A stretch of 64,000 bases of DNA, taken from positions 32,311,489-32,375,488 of the forward strand of contig OY759224.1 of NCBI GenBank assembly GCA_963662175.1, given 5' to 3'. The position numbers and the translations under genes are program-made. How positions within the stretch are numbered: position 1 is the stretch's first letter; every line of letters starts with the position of its first letter. The notes beneath the pieces are model-generated. The model was not told where the DNA came from. It saw nothing but the letters and a program-made list of their open reading frames with translations, and did not search any database. Positions 1 through 10,945 of the stretch are shown piece by piece. The stretch is from Aradus depressus. Its lineage: Eukaryota > Arthropoda > Insecta > Hemiptera > Aradidae.

Positions 1-530
1 TATAGTTGACCGGGTCAAAATGTTTTATCTGTGAGTGGCTGTAAACACAAAATTTGATATGGGTTTCCAATACCACGTAAAAACGACTCCTACTGATTTC
101 CAGCCAAATTTTCCTAAGGGAAGAGGGATTAGGGCAAGAGATGAGGGAGGTGGGGATGTAAAAAAAACTATAATTGCTGATATAATGAGTGTATAGACAC
201 GAAATTTTGCCACATAGTATATATTTAAATGGTGCTTATATATGGACGTATATGTGTAATTAAAAAAAAAACTATAAATTTCAATCAATTGGCTAATTCG
301 GAAAGAAGGAGAGGGATGGAAGGGGGGCGAGGGGGGGGGGGGGGGGGGTTCAGGGACAGAACTCAAAAAATCCATATAATGTATCAACACGAAATTTAGT
401 ATGAAAACTCCGAAGTCTCTGAGAAAATATATATATATTTAACTAATTTTGTAGATTGATTCTGAAGGGAGAGCGAGAACTTAATTAAACAATTCACTTT
501 GGGGAAGTACATTGGTTGTGATTACGACAA
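1..530 (-). repeat. Family X copy, left end outside the window
   Basis: Shows the family's modules (CCAAATTTTCCTAAGGGA, GTATCAACACGAAATTTAG) and ends at about 510 with GGGGAAGTACATTG, the family terminus. It includes an 18-G run near 331-348, where other copies also carry long G or C runs. Confidence 0.75.
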
Positions 531-980
531 TTTTTACTTTTTTATTTCAATATTTTGTACCATTCGTGACAAGCTTAGAGCACGGAAGAGATTATGAAAT
601 TCATTCATTATACCGGATAATAGTCATTCTATTGTCCGACTTAGAAGAATTAAAAAGGTCAATTAATGAACGAATTTAGATAGAGAATGGAGATGTGGAG
701 GTGTGAAGGGAGGGAGAGCAGGGGGGCATTCTTCTGTCGAGGGACAATAAGTGTTCTCAGCATTGTATGGTATGTCATAGGAGGCAGGAGGCTGCTTGTC
801 TCATCCCCACCATGGTAGTCTGGGTGGCAACCTCTGGACAGCTCGACACCATAATTGAAATTATATAAAGCAAGTTTCCATCTTGTTTTTACCAAATTTT
901 CAAGTTTTTCCAATCGCTGAATCCAAAAAGAAAGAAAACAAAATAAGTTATCGGTGAATACCGAAAACGAACTTCCTTAG
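531..980. other. No gene recognised
   Basis: AT-rich sequence with a GC-richer patch at 690-840. An 84-residue open frame on the minus strand has no recognisable domain and no splice context. Confidence 0.5.
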
Positions 981-1206
981 CAGTCGACTCTCGATATAAC
1001 GAAAAACTCGATATTACAAAATGAAGCCCTGGTCCCTTGACGAAACCTCGAAATAGCGTGAAAAAACAATGCATTTCTGTATACTCAGTATAACGAATCG
1101 ATTTTTTGGGTATGTTGGTTTAAAACACGCTATAAAAATGATAATGCATTGTTTACATCATTTATGTACATAAAAGTGTCCTTTATTTACATCCTTCCCT
1201 TTACAA

Positions 1207-1408
1207 GAAGAGGACTCAGACTCGGAAGTAGTGCCTTCTACGTCGAAAGCTGCCTTCGAGTCTCTCAAAATACTTCACCAGTATCTGCTTAGACAACGAG
1301 TTGAGGATAGCATTTTTCCCCCTCATTACAATTGACAACGCAGTGGATCGAGCACGCTTAGCAACTTTACAGCAGCAGAAAATTACAGATTTTCTTAACA
1401 AAAACTAT
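1207..1408 (+). pseudogene. Pogo/Tigger transposase C-terminus, frameshifted
   Basis: One frame reads EEDSDSEVVPSTSKAAFESL and on to LHQYLLRQ, then stops. The next frame continues AVDRARLATLQQQKITDFLN. The acidic/Ser linker, the 'AL-SL--L--Y' helix and the final KITDFL are the usual tail of Tigger/pogo transposases. The DDE catalytic domain is missing. Confidence 0.65.
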
Positions 1409-1466
1409 TTTTTTTTTCTTTTTTTTTTAACTTTTGGAAAGGGCTAGGTTTATTCAGATAATATAA

Positions 1467-1641
1467 GGGTCTTAAACGAGTACCTGACATCGCACTGGCT
1501 CGGGATCATCGCTTAACGTCCCATCCGAAGAAGGGCGTGCTTAAGTTTATTTTACCTCCCAGATAAAATAAACTAAGGGCCTCGGTCGGGTTTCGAACCC
1601 ACGTTCGAAGAAGGCAAGCACGCATACCACTGAGCGAGAAT
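1467..1641 (-). mobile_element. tRNA-derived SINE, 3'-truncated, inside the pogo element
   Basis: Contains the SINE body from GGTCTTAAACGAGTACC to the tRNA-like head with the B-box (GGTTTCGAACCC on this strand) and the reversed A-box region ACCACTGAGC. The distal two-fifths (GCCCGGGC tail region) is missing. Confidence 0.8.
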
Positions 1642-1810
1642 TTATTATATATATAATACATACGTAATAAAATGTATAATAGAATTCCTATGGTTTTCTT
1701 TACATTTTTAACCCCTCTCGATATTACGAAATTTTTTTGATATTAACTCGATATTACGAATTTTTCCTTATGCCATTTGAGTTTCGTTAAATCGAAAGTC
1801 GACCGTACTG

Positions 1811-2180
1811 AGTTATACCCAACCTTGATTGGCTAAAGCGGGAATAAGTAAAAGTAATTGATTCGTGATGGGGAAGTACACAGCCGGTGATTGACGGACA
1901 ACCTTTTTCCCCGTTCTGGACCTGATTAGAGGAGTGTGTTCTCAAGAGATATAGGATAATATTGTTTGTAGAGGCTGAGAGGGTGGATGGGGGTGGAGTG
2001 GTGGTACTCACGTAGGACGGCATGTAATGTGAGTGTATTGAACGGAAGGAGAGCACCATTTTCTTGGCCCTTCCCAAACTTCATTATTTCATCCAAGGGA
2101 CTTACCTTCCCCCACTCCTGGCTACCTACCGACCAAAATTGTGCCAAAATTCGCGAAATAGAAATTAAGAAAAGTATTTT
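1811..2180. other. Family X terminal fragment and unassigned sequence
   Basis: The segment 1820-1910 ends with GGGGAAGTACACAGCCGGTG, the family X terminus in minus orientation. Nothing is recognisable in 1911-2180. Confidence 0.5.
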
Positions 2181-2290
2181 ACTTCCTCAGCTATACGATG
2201 TAACGTAACCCATACGAAGTATAGGGTAAATCGTATAATTGTCAGAAATACGATGTTGAATTTCCATCAGAATATTTTCCGAGATTTTCA
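2181..2290 (-). repeat. Family X terminal fragment
   Basis: Starts TTACTTCCTCAGCTATACG, with a 19-bp interruption before AAGTATAGGG. It continues to the AATTTCCATC motif and is cut by the LINE remnant that follows. Confidence 0.65.
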
Positions 2291-2940
2291 AACCCGGACA
2301 TGTGGAATAAATGGAAGGACAGTCAAGGGAGATACTAGTATATCCCTAGGTGTGTATCCCACTGTGTTCCAAGCTGAAGTATATACCATCCTCGGGTGTG
2401 CCTGGCTCATCAAGTGCCTTCTAGCACTGGAAAGTTGAGATGGGTGCCAGGACATCAGGGGTTTGAGGGCAACGAAAGGGCTGATCAACTAGCCCGATCA
2501 GGAGCTGACGGAGAACCTATAGGACCGGAACCCTTCTGTGGAATCCGGGGCGGCAATAAAAGGTTGGCTGACCAGGAAACACATCCAGTTCTGGAGAGGG
2601 GTCCCAAAGCAAAGACAGTCAAAACTCTTTGTTGCGGAACCCTCAGAGAAAAGGAGCCGAGAGCTCCTGAATATGAGCAGAATGGATATTAGAACTATGA
2701 CAAGCCCTGTCATGATCAGCCCGATCACAGGACACTGTCATATGAACAAACACCTACACTACATCGGCATCGCTAGAAGGGCAGGAAATGTGGCGAAGAG
2801 AATGAGACTCCGGTTTATATTCTAAGCGGTTTATATTCAAGGTACAGTGCTGCTGTAGGGACCAACACACACAGGACACACAATAGGCCTACTGTGGCCG
2901 CAGTGACACAATCAGCCCTCGAAGTAAAAAAAAAAAAAAC
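2291..2940 (+). pseudogene. LINE remnant: RNase H domain and 3' end with poly(A)
   Basis: Frames with several shifts read VFQAEVYTILGCAWLI, then WVPGHQGFEGNERADQLAR, the C-terminal active-site block of an RNase H domain (the His and Asp are present). A tail follows with ITGHCHMNKHLHYIGIA, typical of the region after RNase H in R1/LOA/I-type LINEs. It ends in an A tract at 2928-2939. It is 5'-truncated, with at least three frame breaks, and dead. Confidence 0.75.
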
Positions 2941-3404
2941 GGATATGACTCATAATAACTAACTATACCAGATTTAATGAATACTGAATGAGAGAGGTGT
3001 GACTTATTAATGACAACCATATGAGAAGTGGACAACACAAATAACCATATTTGTTCTCGTCTATTTTTCACATAAGGTTGTTATTCTATATATATATGAA
3101 GATATTTTGAGGCCAACTGCCTAATTGGCACCCCTTGGTAGCTATGGGTTACTCAAGTCATTCCGACTCTTCTTTCATTTGTACTATTTCGTCTTCTATT
3201 TCGCCACATCGATTTCTGAATGGCTAATTGCTAACGTACTTTGTGGTGTTTATATGAATACTAGCAGGATACTTGGCGTTGCTCGGTTAAGTTACTTAAG
3301 GCAGATTACTAATGCTATCTGCCCGGTTAGTAACTGTTACATGGCCTTTAAAGATGCTGAGTGTTAAATTTTATGACCAATCGTTAGGAGAGAGCTAGCA
3401 CTCA
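2941..3404. other. No gene recognised
   Basis: AT-rich. An 80-residue open frame at 3125-3367 resembles no known family. A fragment GACTCATAATAACTAAC at 2947 looks like a SINE tail remnant. Confidence 0.5.
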
Positions 3405-3800
3405 TTTTTACTTCTCCAGCTATACGAAGTATAGAGAAAATCATGTAATCAGTCAAAAATTCGAAGAAGAGTTTTCAAGGGAATTTCAAGTTTCTCGACC
3501 TCCAGAGTGCAAATATGAAAGAAAAAATTATGTATATCTGTGTGACTGTAAACACGAATCTAAAGACGTATACTGTTTTTCAGCCAAATCGACCAAAGGG
3601 AGGAGGTAAGCTTAACATCAAAACTCTAATAACTGACGATAGAATGAATGTATGACGAAATTTCATATGTGTGACCAAAACCCCATCTATGGACAACTAT
3701 CGATTTTCAGCCAAATCGGCCGAAGGGGAGATGGGATTAGGGAACAGGCTTAACTCAAAATTACACATGTGAATTGATAAGGACGACACTTATTAATTTT
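3405..3800 (-). repeat. Family X partial copy
   Basis: Opens with TTCTCCAGCTATACGAAGTA and runs through three degenerate modules (GTAATCAGTC, GATTTTCAGCCAAATCGG) before a mariner fragment at about 3800. Confidence 0.7.
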
Positions 3801-4180
3801 GAGCGGAAATGGCAGAAGTGAAGGGGTGGATCAGAGAAAGGGCTGAGGAATGCAACATTTCATTTGGCTCATGTCAAGAAATTTTAACTCAACAACTGCA
3901 GATGCGTCGAGTGTTGACCGAGGATCAAAAACAACACCCAGTTTGTCAGGAACTTCTTAAAATGGCAAATAATGAAAATTTTTTGAAACATGAAAGACCC
4001 CTGCACCCTGCGGACTTTTTCCTGTTTCCAAAACTCAAGAGACCCACCCTTAAAAGGGCAGAGATTTCACTCAACTGAGGAAATTAAAGAAAAATCGCCG
4101 GAGGAGCTGAACAGCATTCCAGCGATGGGAAAAAATATAGCTTCCTGAGGAGAGTACTTTGAAAGAGATAATATCCAATA
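3801..4180 (+). pseudogene. Mariner-superfamily transposase, internally deleted
   Basis: The frame at 3809-4078 reads CNISFGSCQEILTQQLQMRR, then LTEDQKQHPVCQELL and NNENFLKHE, then jumps to HPADFFLFPKLK. Another frame continues STEEIKEKSPEELNSIP. The order matches a mariner-type transposase in which the catalytic core between the first Asp block and the final PADFFLFPKLK block is deleted. Non-functional. Confidence 0.75.
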
Positions 4181-4518
4181 ACTTGTAATTTTTTTAAAAA
4201 ATCAGTACTGGAACTTTTTGATCACTCTTCGTATGGTCTTTCCAGAAGTGGATTTGGTCCAGGATAACTCCAAGAAGACAGTAGACAGTAGAGAGATAGA
4301 GAATGCGATGTAGGGAGCGGTCTTGTCTATTATAGTTAGCTAGGCTAGGATGGTCCTGGAAACTGTCCACCGTCCGGTCGACTGGAAGGCAATAACTGAG
4401 AGGCTAGAGTTTATTTACATACGTCCAGTCCAGTCCAGTCACACATCTTACCTGCCAATATCAGAAACATCTTTCCGTTATATCAATGGTAACAGACACA
4501 AGAGAGAAGATACAACAC
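4181..4518. other. No gene recognised
   Basis: Unassigned sequence with a short CCAGT tandem run (4425-4440). Confidence 0.5.
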
Positions 4519-4531
4519 CTCAAAGGAGTAG

Positions 4532-4876
4532 GGTTAGGTTAGGTTTTATGACTCATGCCCGGGCTTTAACTACGAGGTCATATCGCCTACTATCAGAGCG
4601 CTCTTTCGTCACTCTGGTGGACATGTGCCCGACTCTACTGTGGGAGTCCTAAATTTTGCCTACCCTCAATTTTTATTCACCTAGGGCAGAGGTCTTTAAC
4701 GAGTACCTGACATCGTACAGGCTCGGGACCATCGCTTAACGTCCCAACCGAAGGACGGCGTGCTTAAGTTTATTTTCTCTCCTAGATAAAATGAACTAAG
4801 GGCCTCGGTCGGGTTTCGAACCCACGACCTTGAGCTCAGAAGACAATCACGCATACCACTGAGCTACCGGCGCCCT
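4532..4876 (-). mobile_element. tRNA-derived SINE, full length, with 13-bp TSD
   Basis: Flanked by CTCAAAGGAGTAG at 4519-4531 and 4877-4889. On this strand it reads from GGCGCCGGTAGCTCAGTGG (A-box TAGCTCAGTGG) through the B-box GGTTCGAAACC and a body of about 270 bp to a tail of two CCTAA units. The length is 345 bp. Internal pol III promoter boxes, a TSD and a simple-repeat tail define a SINE mobilised in trans by a LINE. Confidence 0.93.
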
Positions 4877-4904
4877 CTCAAAGGAGTAGACAAAGAGACA
4901 AGGT

Positions 4905-5439
4905 TTCTCTTACGGCACGGAGTATAGAGGAAGTTATGTAACCGGTTCCATGTTGAATATATCGACATATAATTTGATATCTCGTTCCATAACATCATGA
5001 GGAAACCAATTGATTCTCAGTCAAATTGGCCACAAAAGAACAATTCAAAGTGACTGATAAAAACAAATAATTCAAGCTGACGCAGTATGTCGCCGATCAT
5101 TCACCTGATGGATAGATCAGGCTTGTCGAAAAAAATATATTGATTAGTGTAGATATTCCAAGTCAGACATCAAAGAAAGAAAAAAAATTCATCAATTATT
5201 CAAAAACTCCTTGATGAAACTTGGCATCCATTATTTTGACAGAAAGACATTATCCTATTTATTTATTCGCACGTCGACTATAATTAGATTTTTTCAACAG
5301 TAATTAATTCAAAAATGGTGTCTTTACAATAACTTTTTTCTGGATGATAAACAGAAGAAAAACGTCCCCATCTTGTATTAACCAAGTATGTTTTCGCACT
5401 CATTCAGAAAAATCATAAGTGGTTTACAGTCAAATCGGT
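4905..5439. repeat. Family X fragment, then unassigned sequence
   Basis: 4915-5045 carries the GTATAGAGGAAGTTATGTAA terminus of family X in minus orientation. 5046-5439 has no recognisable feature. Confidence 0.5.
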
Positions 5440-6165
5440 CAAAGATAAATGAGTTATTATATTAAAACCCCATAAGGACGGCACCTATTAATTTTTAGTG
5501 AAATCGGCAGAAGGAAAGTAGGACAGAAAAGGGGGGTTCAACTCAAAAATCCTAATAACTGCCTTAGGGGTCATTCATAAATTACGTAAGGCATTTAGGG
5601 GGAGGGGGGGAGGGGTAAGCTCAATATTCTAATTCTTACTATAGGGGAGGGGGGTAAGAATTTGATCTTATGTAAGTTTTTGAATTTAAAATCTACTACT
5701 AAACGAAATAATGAACCAGTCATCCCTGTGATTAATTCAATATCAGACTGGTTAGTCAGTCCATGGATAAATAAATAAATAAAGTTTTGATTAATTATCC
5801 ATTTATATATTTTATGCTATTTGTATATTTTATTTGAAGTAATTTAATGCAGCAATGAAAAAGTTAAGACGATATTTCGAAGTATAATTGCAATAAATAA
5901 TATTTTTTAATCAAACTGTCTTTTATTTTATCAATACGATCATTTCTTACGAAAATTTCATATAGGTCGATGGGTCAAATTAGCTTTAAAAAAGTCTTAC
6001 GTAATTTATGAATGGCCCCTTATCGACACAAAATTAAGTATAATAGCTTGTAAGTAAGTCAACTAATTATTTTTAGCTCAAACGATCGATTGTTTTTGGA
6101 GGGGAGAGAAGTTAAATGATTAATTCCTTATGGGGAAGTACATTGCCGGAGATCTACCGACGACT
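5440..6165 (-). repeat. Family X copy interrupted by a MITE
   Basis: 5440-5563 and 6023-6165 are the two parts; they are broken by the 453-bp element at 5567-6019. The right part ends with ATGGGGAAGTACATTGCCGG. Confidence 0.75.
5567..6019. mobile_element. PIF/Harbinger-like MITE, TTA duplication
   Basis: The ends are GGGGTCATTCATAAATTACG and CGTAATTTATGAATGGCCCC, an almost perfect ~24-bp terminal inverted repeat. TTA flanks both sides (5564-5566, 6020-6022). The 3-bp TTA duplication and GGG ends suit PIF/Harbinger. There is no coding capacity. A decayed second copy lies at 22130-22530. Confidence 0.8.
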
Positions 6166-6482
6166 TTTTTACAAGGTTTCAGGAACATGTAAGATATACT
6201 TAAGAAGAAGGTCATGTCTGGGAATCCCATGAATGAGAATTGAGATAATTATATGATAAATTATAACAGAGAAATGTACTATATAGCGTGTTTAGTGTGC
6301 ATAGTGTGATATCCTATCATAAACTACCAAAACATCTGTTTACATGTCTCTACCAGGATCATTCTCCAAGTTATCCATACAAAAGACCCTTGTACCATAG
6401 AATGAACATAAGTTTTGTATGTAGGACACACTCTAGTCCAGTAATAAACTTAGATGAACTCAACTTTTGTTTGTTCATTTAT
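6166..6482. other. No gene recognised
   Basis: AT-rich. The open frame from 6288 has no domain and runs into a SINE fragment. Confidence 0.45.
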
Positions 6483-6630
6483 GTGAGTCATGCCCGGGCT
6501 TGAACAAGGTCATACTAGCTAGGGCTCTGTTTGACATGAGCCCGACTCCACCATTGGTGTCCTAGCTAGTGTCTGTCCCAGATTTAGATACTTAGATAGA
6601 AGTCATTAACGAGCACCTCACAATAATTGT
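6483..6630 (-). mobile_element. Degenerate SINE fragment
   Basis: Holds the SINE tail region (GTCATGCCCGGGCTTGAAC, GACATGAGCCCGACTC) and a remnant of the CGAGTACCTGACATC block. The head is lost. Confidence 0.65.
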
Positions 6631-6689
6631 ACAATGTTCTATAATTGTTATAGAACATCGATTATTCAATCAATGAACGTTCTTATTTC

Positions 6690-6809
6690 CCCAGCTTTAC
6701 GGGGGAGTTGTAATCAGCGAAAAATTTCATGTTGATTTAACTGAAATTGCATGTTCTCCAACTAACAGAATCCAAAAATAACCAATATATATATATATAG
6801 GTATATATG

Positions 6810-6851
<42 letters not shown>

Positions 6852-7171
6852 ACTTATTTCAAAAATTCTATAACTGCCGACGGGATGAGTATACCGACAC
6901 CAAGGCAGAACTGCTCAAGTCCTTGAGCAAGAAAATCTTGAATTTGAGCCAAATTGGCCAAGAAAAAGAAAAAAAAAAGGGGGGGGGGGGGGGGGGCTAC
7001 CTTCAAAATCCTAATAACTCAAAGAAATTGAGTCAAATCGACCGAGAATTCTGTATCTGCTTAAAAGAGACTCCCCCTGAGTAACAGACCTACCTATTTA
7101 ATATGACGATTTAATAGCCCCTATATAAGTCAACTGTTGATTATTAGCCCTAACGTTAAATTATTATTAAT
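6690..7171 (-). repeat. Family X copy, with poly(A) run of about 41 bases
   Basis: Begins TCCCCAGCTTTACGG and ends in CCCTAACGTTAAATTATT at an insertion point. The A tract (6809-6849) and a G tract near 6979 are simple-sequence expansions within it. The copy resumes at 8029. Confidence 0.65.
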
Positions 7172-8028
7172 AGAATTTATTTATAGATTAATTTCGAGTT
7201 TATTTATAGATTAATTTCATAGTGTGTATTTATTTTTTATTATGTATTATTTCATTTTTGGTTAGTGTCACTTCTGTCGAAAATTCTTCATTTAATTAAT
7301 AAGTTAAATTATGTTACTATTTATATAATTATTGAGTTTTTTTTTTGTTTTTTTCTTAACATAGTAAAATATCTTGTAGCCAGTAAGTAGTTCTCTACAA
7401 GTTTCAGTGCCGTTAACTGGAGTTTTCCCTGGATTTATTATCTGTTACCCTCGACCCTTCTGTACTCCCCCTCTACCCTTCCTTAGTTGAACGTAAGACT
7501 TCACAGTCTTCATGCCTTCTCAACCATCTATATTCATAGTAAGTTTTCTTGTTGTTCATCAATGTGTATTTATGTGGATATGTGTATGTTGTGAGTGTAT
7601 AATACACTGTATATTTATGTACCTATATATAATTTTAATCGATCACTCATTATATTTTTCCAATATTGATTCCCCCATGTTTGTCTTGTTTTTGTTAGGC
7701 CCTGATGATGACGAAACGTTGGCATTTGAATAGTGTTTTCATCATTGACTGACCCTCAATATCCCCCAGAATTTTGAATTCTACAGTCGCTAGCAAACAT
7801 CTACTATTAATAATAAGGTTAAATTATATACATAATTATTTTTTTGTACATATTCTTCATGACTTCACGGATACATTTTTATTATTATCATCATTTTTAT
7901 TTATTTTTTAATTATTATTATTTTTTTTTTTTTTGTTCCAAATTGTTCCATTACCTATTGTCAACAAATTTACTTATGTCTGTACCGATAGTAAATTTGC
8001 ACATAATAAAATATTTTATTAAATAAAT
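7172..8028 (+). mobile_element. 857-bp insertion flanked by a ~50-bp target duplication
   Basis: The family X segment from CCCCTATATAAGTCAACTG to CGTTAAATTATTATTAAT (7118-7171) recurs at 8029-8080 with few changes, and the family X copy then continues to its terminus. The sequence between is therefore an insertion with an unusually long duplication. It contains GGCCCTGATGATGACGAAAC at 7693, a motif also seen in the palindromic elements of this window. Long, variable duplications occur with Penelope-like elements and some LINEs; no reverse transcriptase is visible. Confidence 0.55.
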
Positions 8029-8110
8029 CCCCTACATAAGTCAACTGTTAACTATTATCCCAAACGTTAAATTATTAATTCATTCTGGGGAAGAACCCTC
8101 CAAATAACAA
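8029..8110 (-). repeat. Family X terminus after the insertion
   Basis: Continues to ATTCATTCTGGGGAAGAAC, the expected family end. Confidence 0.65.
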
Positions 8111-8552
8111 TAAAAAAAAAATGTGATAAATAACTTCCATGTTCAATTACTAAGACTCCATGTGCTAACATAACAAGCTAAAAATATTTTTATTTGTTGC
8201 ACGTGTCAAAAGTGCACACTTATGCTTCTTAGTGCCAATAATTCATCAATTTGAAAAGTATATCGAGACAGAAGAAATATTGGTGCTTTTTATAGTTTAC
8301 ATCGAACAAATCACAAAATTTATTTATTCTCTTTCAAGTACAATGGGGCTAAAAATATCATTTCAAAATAGATTTATAAACAATTTTTCTGAAAAATTAT
8401 ACTAAATAAACTTGCCATGTCTATGGACCGAAAAAAAATAAAAATAAATAAATAAATTCGAATAGCTTAATATATTTACAAATTTCCTTTCTAACATTCT
8501 CTAGTTCATTATAATTTGACGTACTTGTTTGTTAAAAGTTGCCAAAAGTTTG
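8111..8552. other. No gene recognised
   Basis: AT-rich, no repeat family or coding signal identified. Confidence 0.5.
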
Positions 8553-9075
8553 TTAAAAAAGGCGCCGGTGAATCACCGTCAATGTACTTCCCCAGAACGA
8601 ATTTACGAACCTAAAAAATCCATAGCTGACTTACATAGAGTCTTCTGATTTAATTTTGTGAAAAAAACATCGGAAGTTATCAGGGATTTTGAATTGAGCC
8701 CCTCTGACCCCCTTTTCCCTTCGGTCGATTTGACTGAAAATTGGTTACTGTCGACCTTATAGGGTTTTGAATTTGCATATGAAATTTTGTATCGATATAG
8801 TCGTTACAACGGCTTAGTTATTAGAGTTTTTTGTAAGCCTCATTTTTCATCCCCTCCTTTTGGCCAATTCGACTGAAAATCAATAGGTGTCATTCTTATG
8901 GGGTGCTGGAAACACATAGAAAATGTCGTATCTATACATTCATTATATATGAAGTTATCGTTTTAACACACCTGATGTCTGTTAACATGAGATTCCGGTG
9001 AAAAGTCAACTTCGAATTACTAACCGATTACATAACTTCCCCTATACTTCGTACAGCTGGTGATGTAAAAATACC
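8553..9075 (+). repeat. Family X copy, nearly complete
   Basis: Opens with GGTGAATCACCGTCAATGTA and CTTCCCCAGAACGAATT, and runs through three modules (GATACATTCA type, each followed by a T/C-rich stretch). It closes with ATACTTCGTACAGCTGGTGA and TGTAAAAA. At ~520 bp it is a good reference for the family. Confidence 0.8.
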
Positions 9076-9345
9076 TCAATATAAGAACTAGTACCATAAA
9101 AATAATTATAGATTGTTAAGGTCATAAAATAAGCTCGTTAAATATTTAATAAGGATGGTTATTTAAAAATGAATTGTGAATTTTTTTTTTAAACTACTGA
9201 CTAATATGTATGTTAAAATCCTTCCCATCATCAATAATATGGTTGTACCGTTAATGGTACTCATCAATTGTGGGGTACCAACAAGATGGGAGGTGTAATT
9301 ACGCGTTGAGTTGAGAGTTCTAAAATAAATATTAAAAAAAAAAGT
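9076..9345. other. No gene recognised
   Basis: AT-rich spacer between two family X copies. Confidence 0.5.
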
Positions 9346-9500
9346 AATCGGTGGATCAACAGCTATCTACTTCCCCAGAACAAATTAATGAAGTAAGTTT
9401 CCGCTCTTCCCCTAAAACCAATCAACCATTTTGGCTAGTTGTGACTTACACAAGCATTTATGTTTATAAAAGTTCTCCTTCACTTCGTACAGCTGAGGAT
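9346..9500 (+). repeat. Family X, internally deleted copy
   Basis: The first ~100 bp (TCTACTTCCCCAGAACAAAT) joins directly to the terminal CACTTCGTACAGCTGAGGA. The middle modules are missing. Confidence 0.65.
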
Positions 9501-10095
9501 ATACAAATTAGATATGTTTTATAACACTTTAAAACAAAGTTGAAAGAATATAATAGTGCACATTAACGGGCACGACTCATACTGAATATTTGGATGTTTA
9601 CAACTGGGGAAGTACAACTGGAGGAGAGTTACCAAGGTTACCAGACTGTGATCTATACGTAACATTGGATCCAATTAGAAGTGAATTGAACACGATCAGA
9701 GTGTCTTATGTTGATTCTGTCATTCACGTCGTCTTCAATGTCATCTCTCCCCCCCCCCCCCCCCCCCCCCCCTCCATATCATATCGTATCATATCTCAGC
9801 TAATTTCGGCCATGAGGAAATATCACTTGAAAGCCTACATTGATTTTTGAGGCCAAGGCATCTCAAAAAGGAGCTCCCCCTCCCATTGTAATTCTATACC
9901 ATTCACCCCTCCAACTCTCTATATATACTGGCGCCCTCTGTATACATGCGACTCCATAATGAACACACTTACGTTTAACTGTAACGAACTACATGACTCA
10001 TACTCCATGACCATATGCAAATTATACCAAGTTTCTCTTCACCAACATAAATATCCATTATTCATCTATTTATTCATTTATGATTTTTTATTTAT
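9501..10095. other. Family X scraps, poly(C) tract, no gene
   Basis: GGGGAAGTAC at 9606 and a 23-C run at 9749-9771 suggest a degraded family X copy. Nothing else is recognised. Confidence 0.4.
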
Positions 10096-10373
10096 TCCAA
10101 GGCCCTTAGTTTATTTTATCTGGGAGGTAAAATAAACTTAAGCACGCCGTCCTTCGGATGGGACGTTATGCGATGGTCCCGAGTCAATACGATGTCCGGC
10201 ACTCGTTACAAGACCCCTAACCTAGTAGAATAAAAATTTAGGGTAGGCAAAATTTAGGACTCCCATAGTAGAGTCGGGCTCATGTCCACCAGAGTGACGA
10301 AAGAGCGCTCTGGTAGTAGGCGATATGACCTCGTAGTTAAAGCCCGGGCATGAGTCATAAAACCTAACCTATA
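10096..10373 (+). mobile_element. tRNA-derived SINE, 5'-truncated
   Basis: Starts inside the body (GGCCCTTAGTTTATTTTATC) and runs to GCCCGGGCATGAGTCATAAA with a CCTAACCT tail. The tRNA-like head is missing. Confidence 0.85.
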
Positions 10374-10394
10374 TATATTTTATTTTTTTATATA

Positions 10395-10525
10395 TTGTTA
10401 CAGTTACATTGTTTTCTTTTTCTTTTCTATATCTCGCAAATTGGGAACTGATGAAGGGACGTAAGAACGTCCCGAAACATCGTTGTGATAAAGACACTTC
10501 CGAAGACTTTAAAAAAATAGTTATC
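10395..10525 (+). repeat. Repeat segment with hammerhead-like core motif
   Basis: CTGATGA at 10448 is followed by a perfect 6-bp hairpin (GGGACG/CGTCCC, loop TAAGAA) and GAAAC. The same segment, more decayed, recurs at 12530-12620 and, reversed, at 46490-46620. It is described as a finding; the ribozyme reading is unproven. Confidence 0.5.
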
Positions 10526-10945
10526 TTAATTTTTATGAATTGAAAAATGTATCTACTTATTATAAATGTATCTGTGAATAGTTTTGTTATTCCTAATCAT
10601 ACGTATGTTAGACTCAAGTAGTTATAAATCTAATTTATAAGCTATCTTAATCTATAAATTCTTATGACGTATCCTATTGGTTTAACGGAAATAAAATTAT
10701 TATTATTATTATTATTAATATAAAACAAATCACTTGTGTAGAGGTTCCGTAGATCCAAGAAAACAAAACTAAACCGTTACAACGAGTGAATGACATGTTG
10801 AAACAATAACAATAAAACTTGGCACTAAGTTAAAAAATGAGGTCGAAATGTATTGTCTGTGAGCTATTGGAAGGCGCGTGATGAGTAGAGGGAACAAGGA
10901 GTGGGGATAAGAAAATTGAGATTTCAATGGGTATTACCGTTCCTA
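10526..10945. other. AT-rich spacer with (TTA)n microsatellite
   Basis: A TTA run at about 10696-10718. No gene recognised. Confidence 0.5.

Larger units (their letters stand above)
981..1810 (+). mobile_element. Pogo/Tigger-like DNA transposon remnant with a nested SINE
   Basis: The left end is CAGTCGACTCTCGATATAAC. The right end, reversed, is CAGTACGGTCGACTTTCGAT: both start CAGT and share the GTCGACTNTCGAT core typical of pogo/Tigger termini. Further copies of the CTCGATATTACGAA motif lie inside each end. The interior holds a transposase C-terminal remnant and a SINE fragment. The flanking dinucleotide (AG on both sides) is not the expected TA, so the exact ends are uncertain. Confidence 0.65.

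Noticed and set aside
659..913. 84-residue open frame, and similar small frames in 1-42 kb
   Set aside because: No domains, splice context or biased codon use. At this AT content such frames are expected by chance.
4530..4545. Interstitial telomere repeats at TTAGG runs
   Set aside because: Each run is only two or three units and always forms the tail of a SINE copy.
8553..9075. Helitron identity for family X
   Set aside because: The ends lack TC and CTRR, and the hairpin lies outside the conserved TACTTCCCCAG rather than just before a CTRR end.
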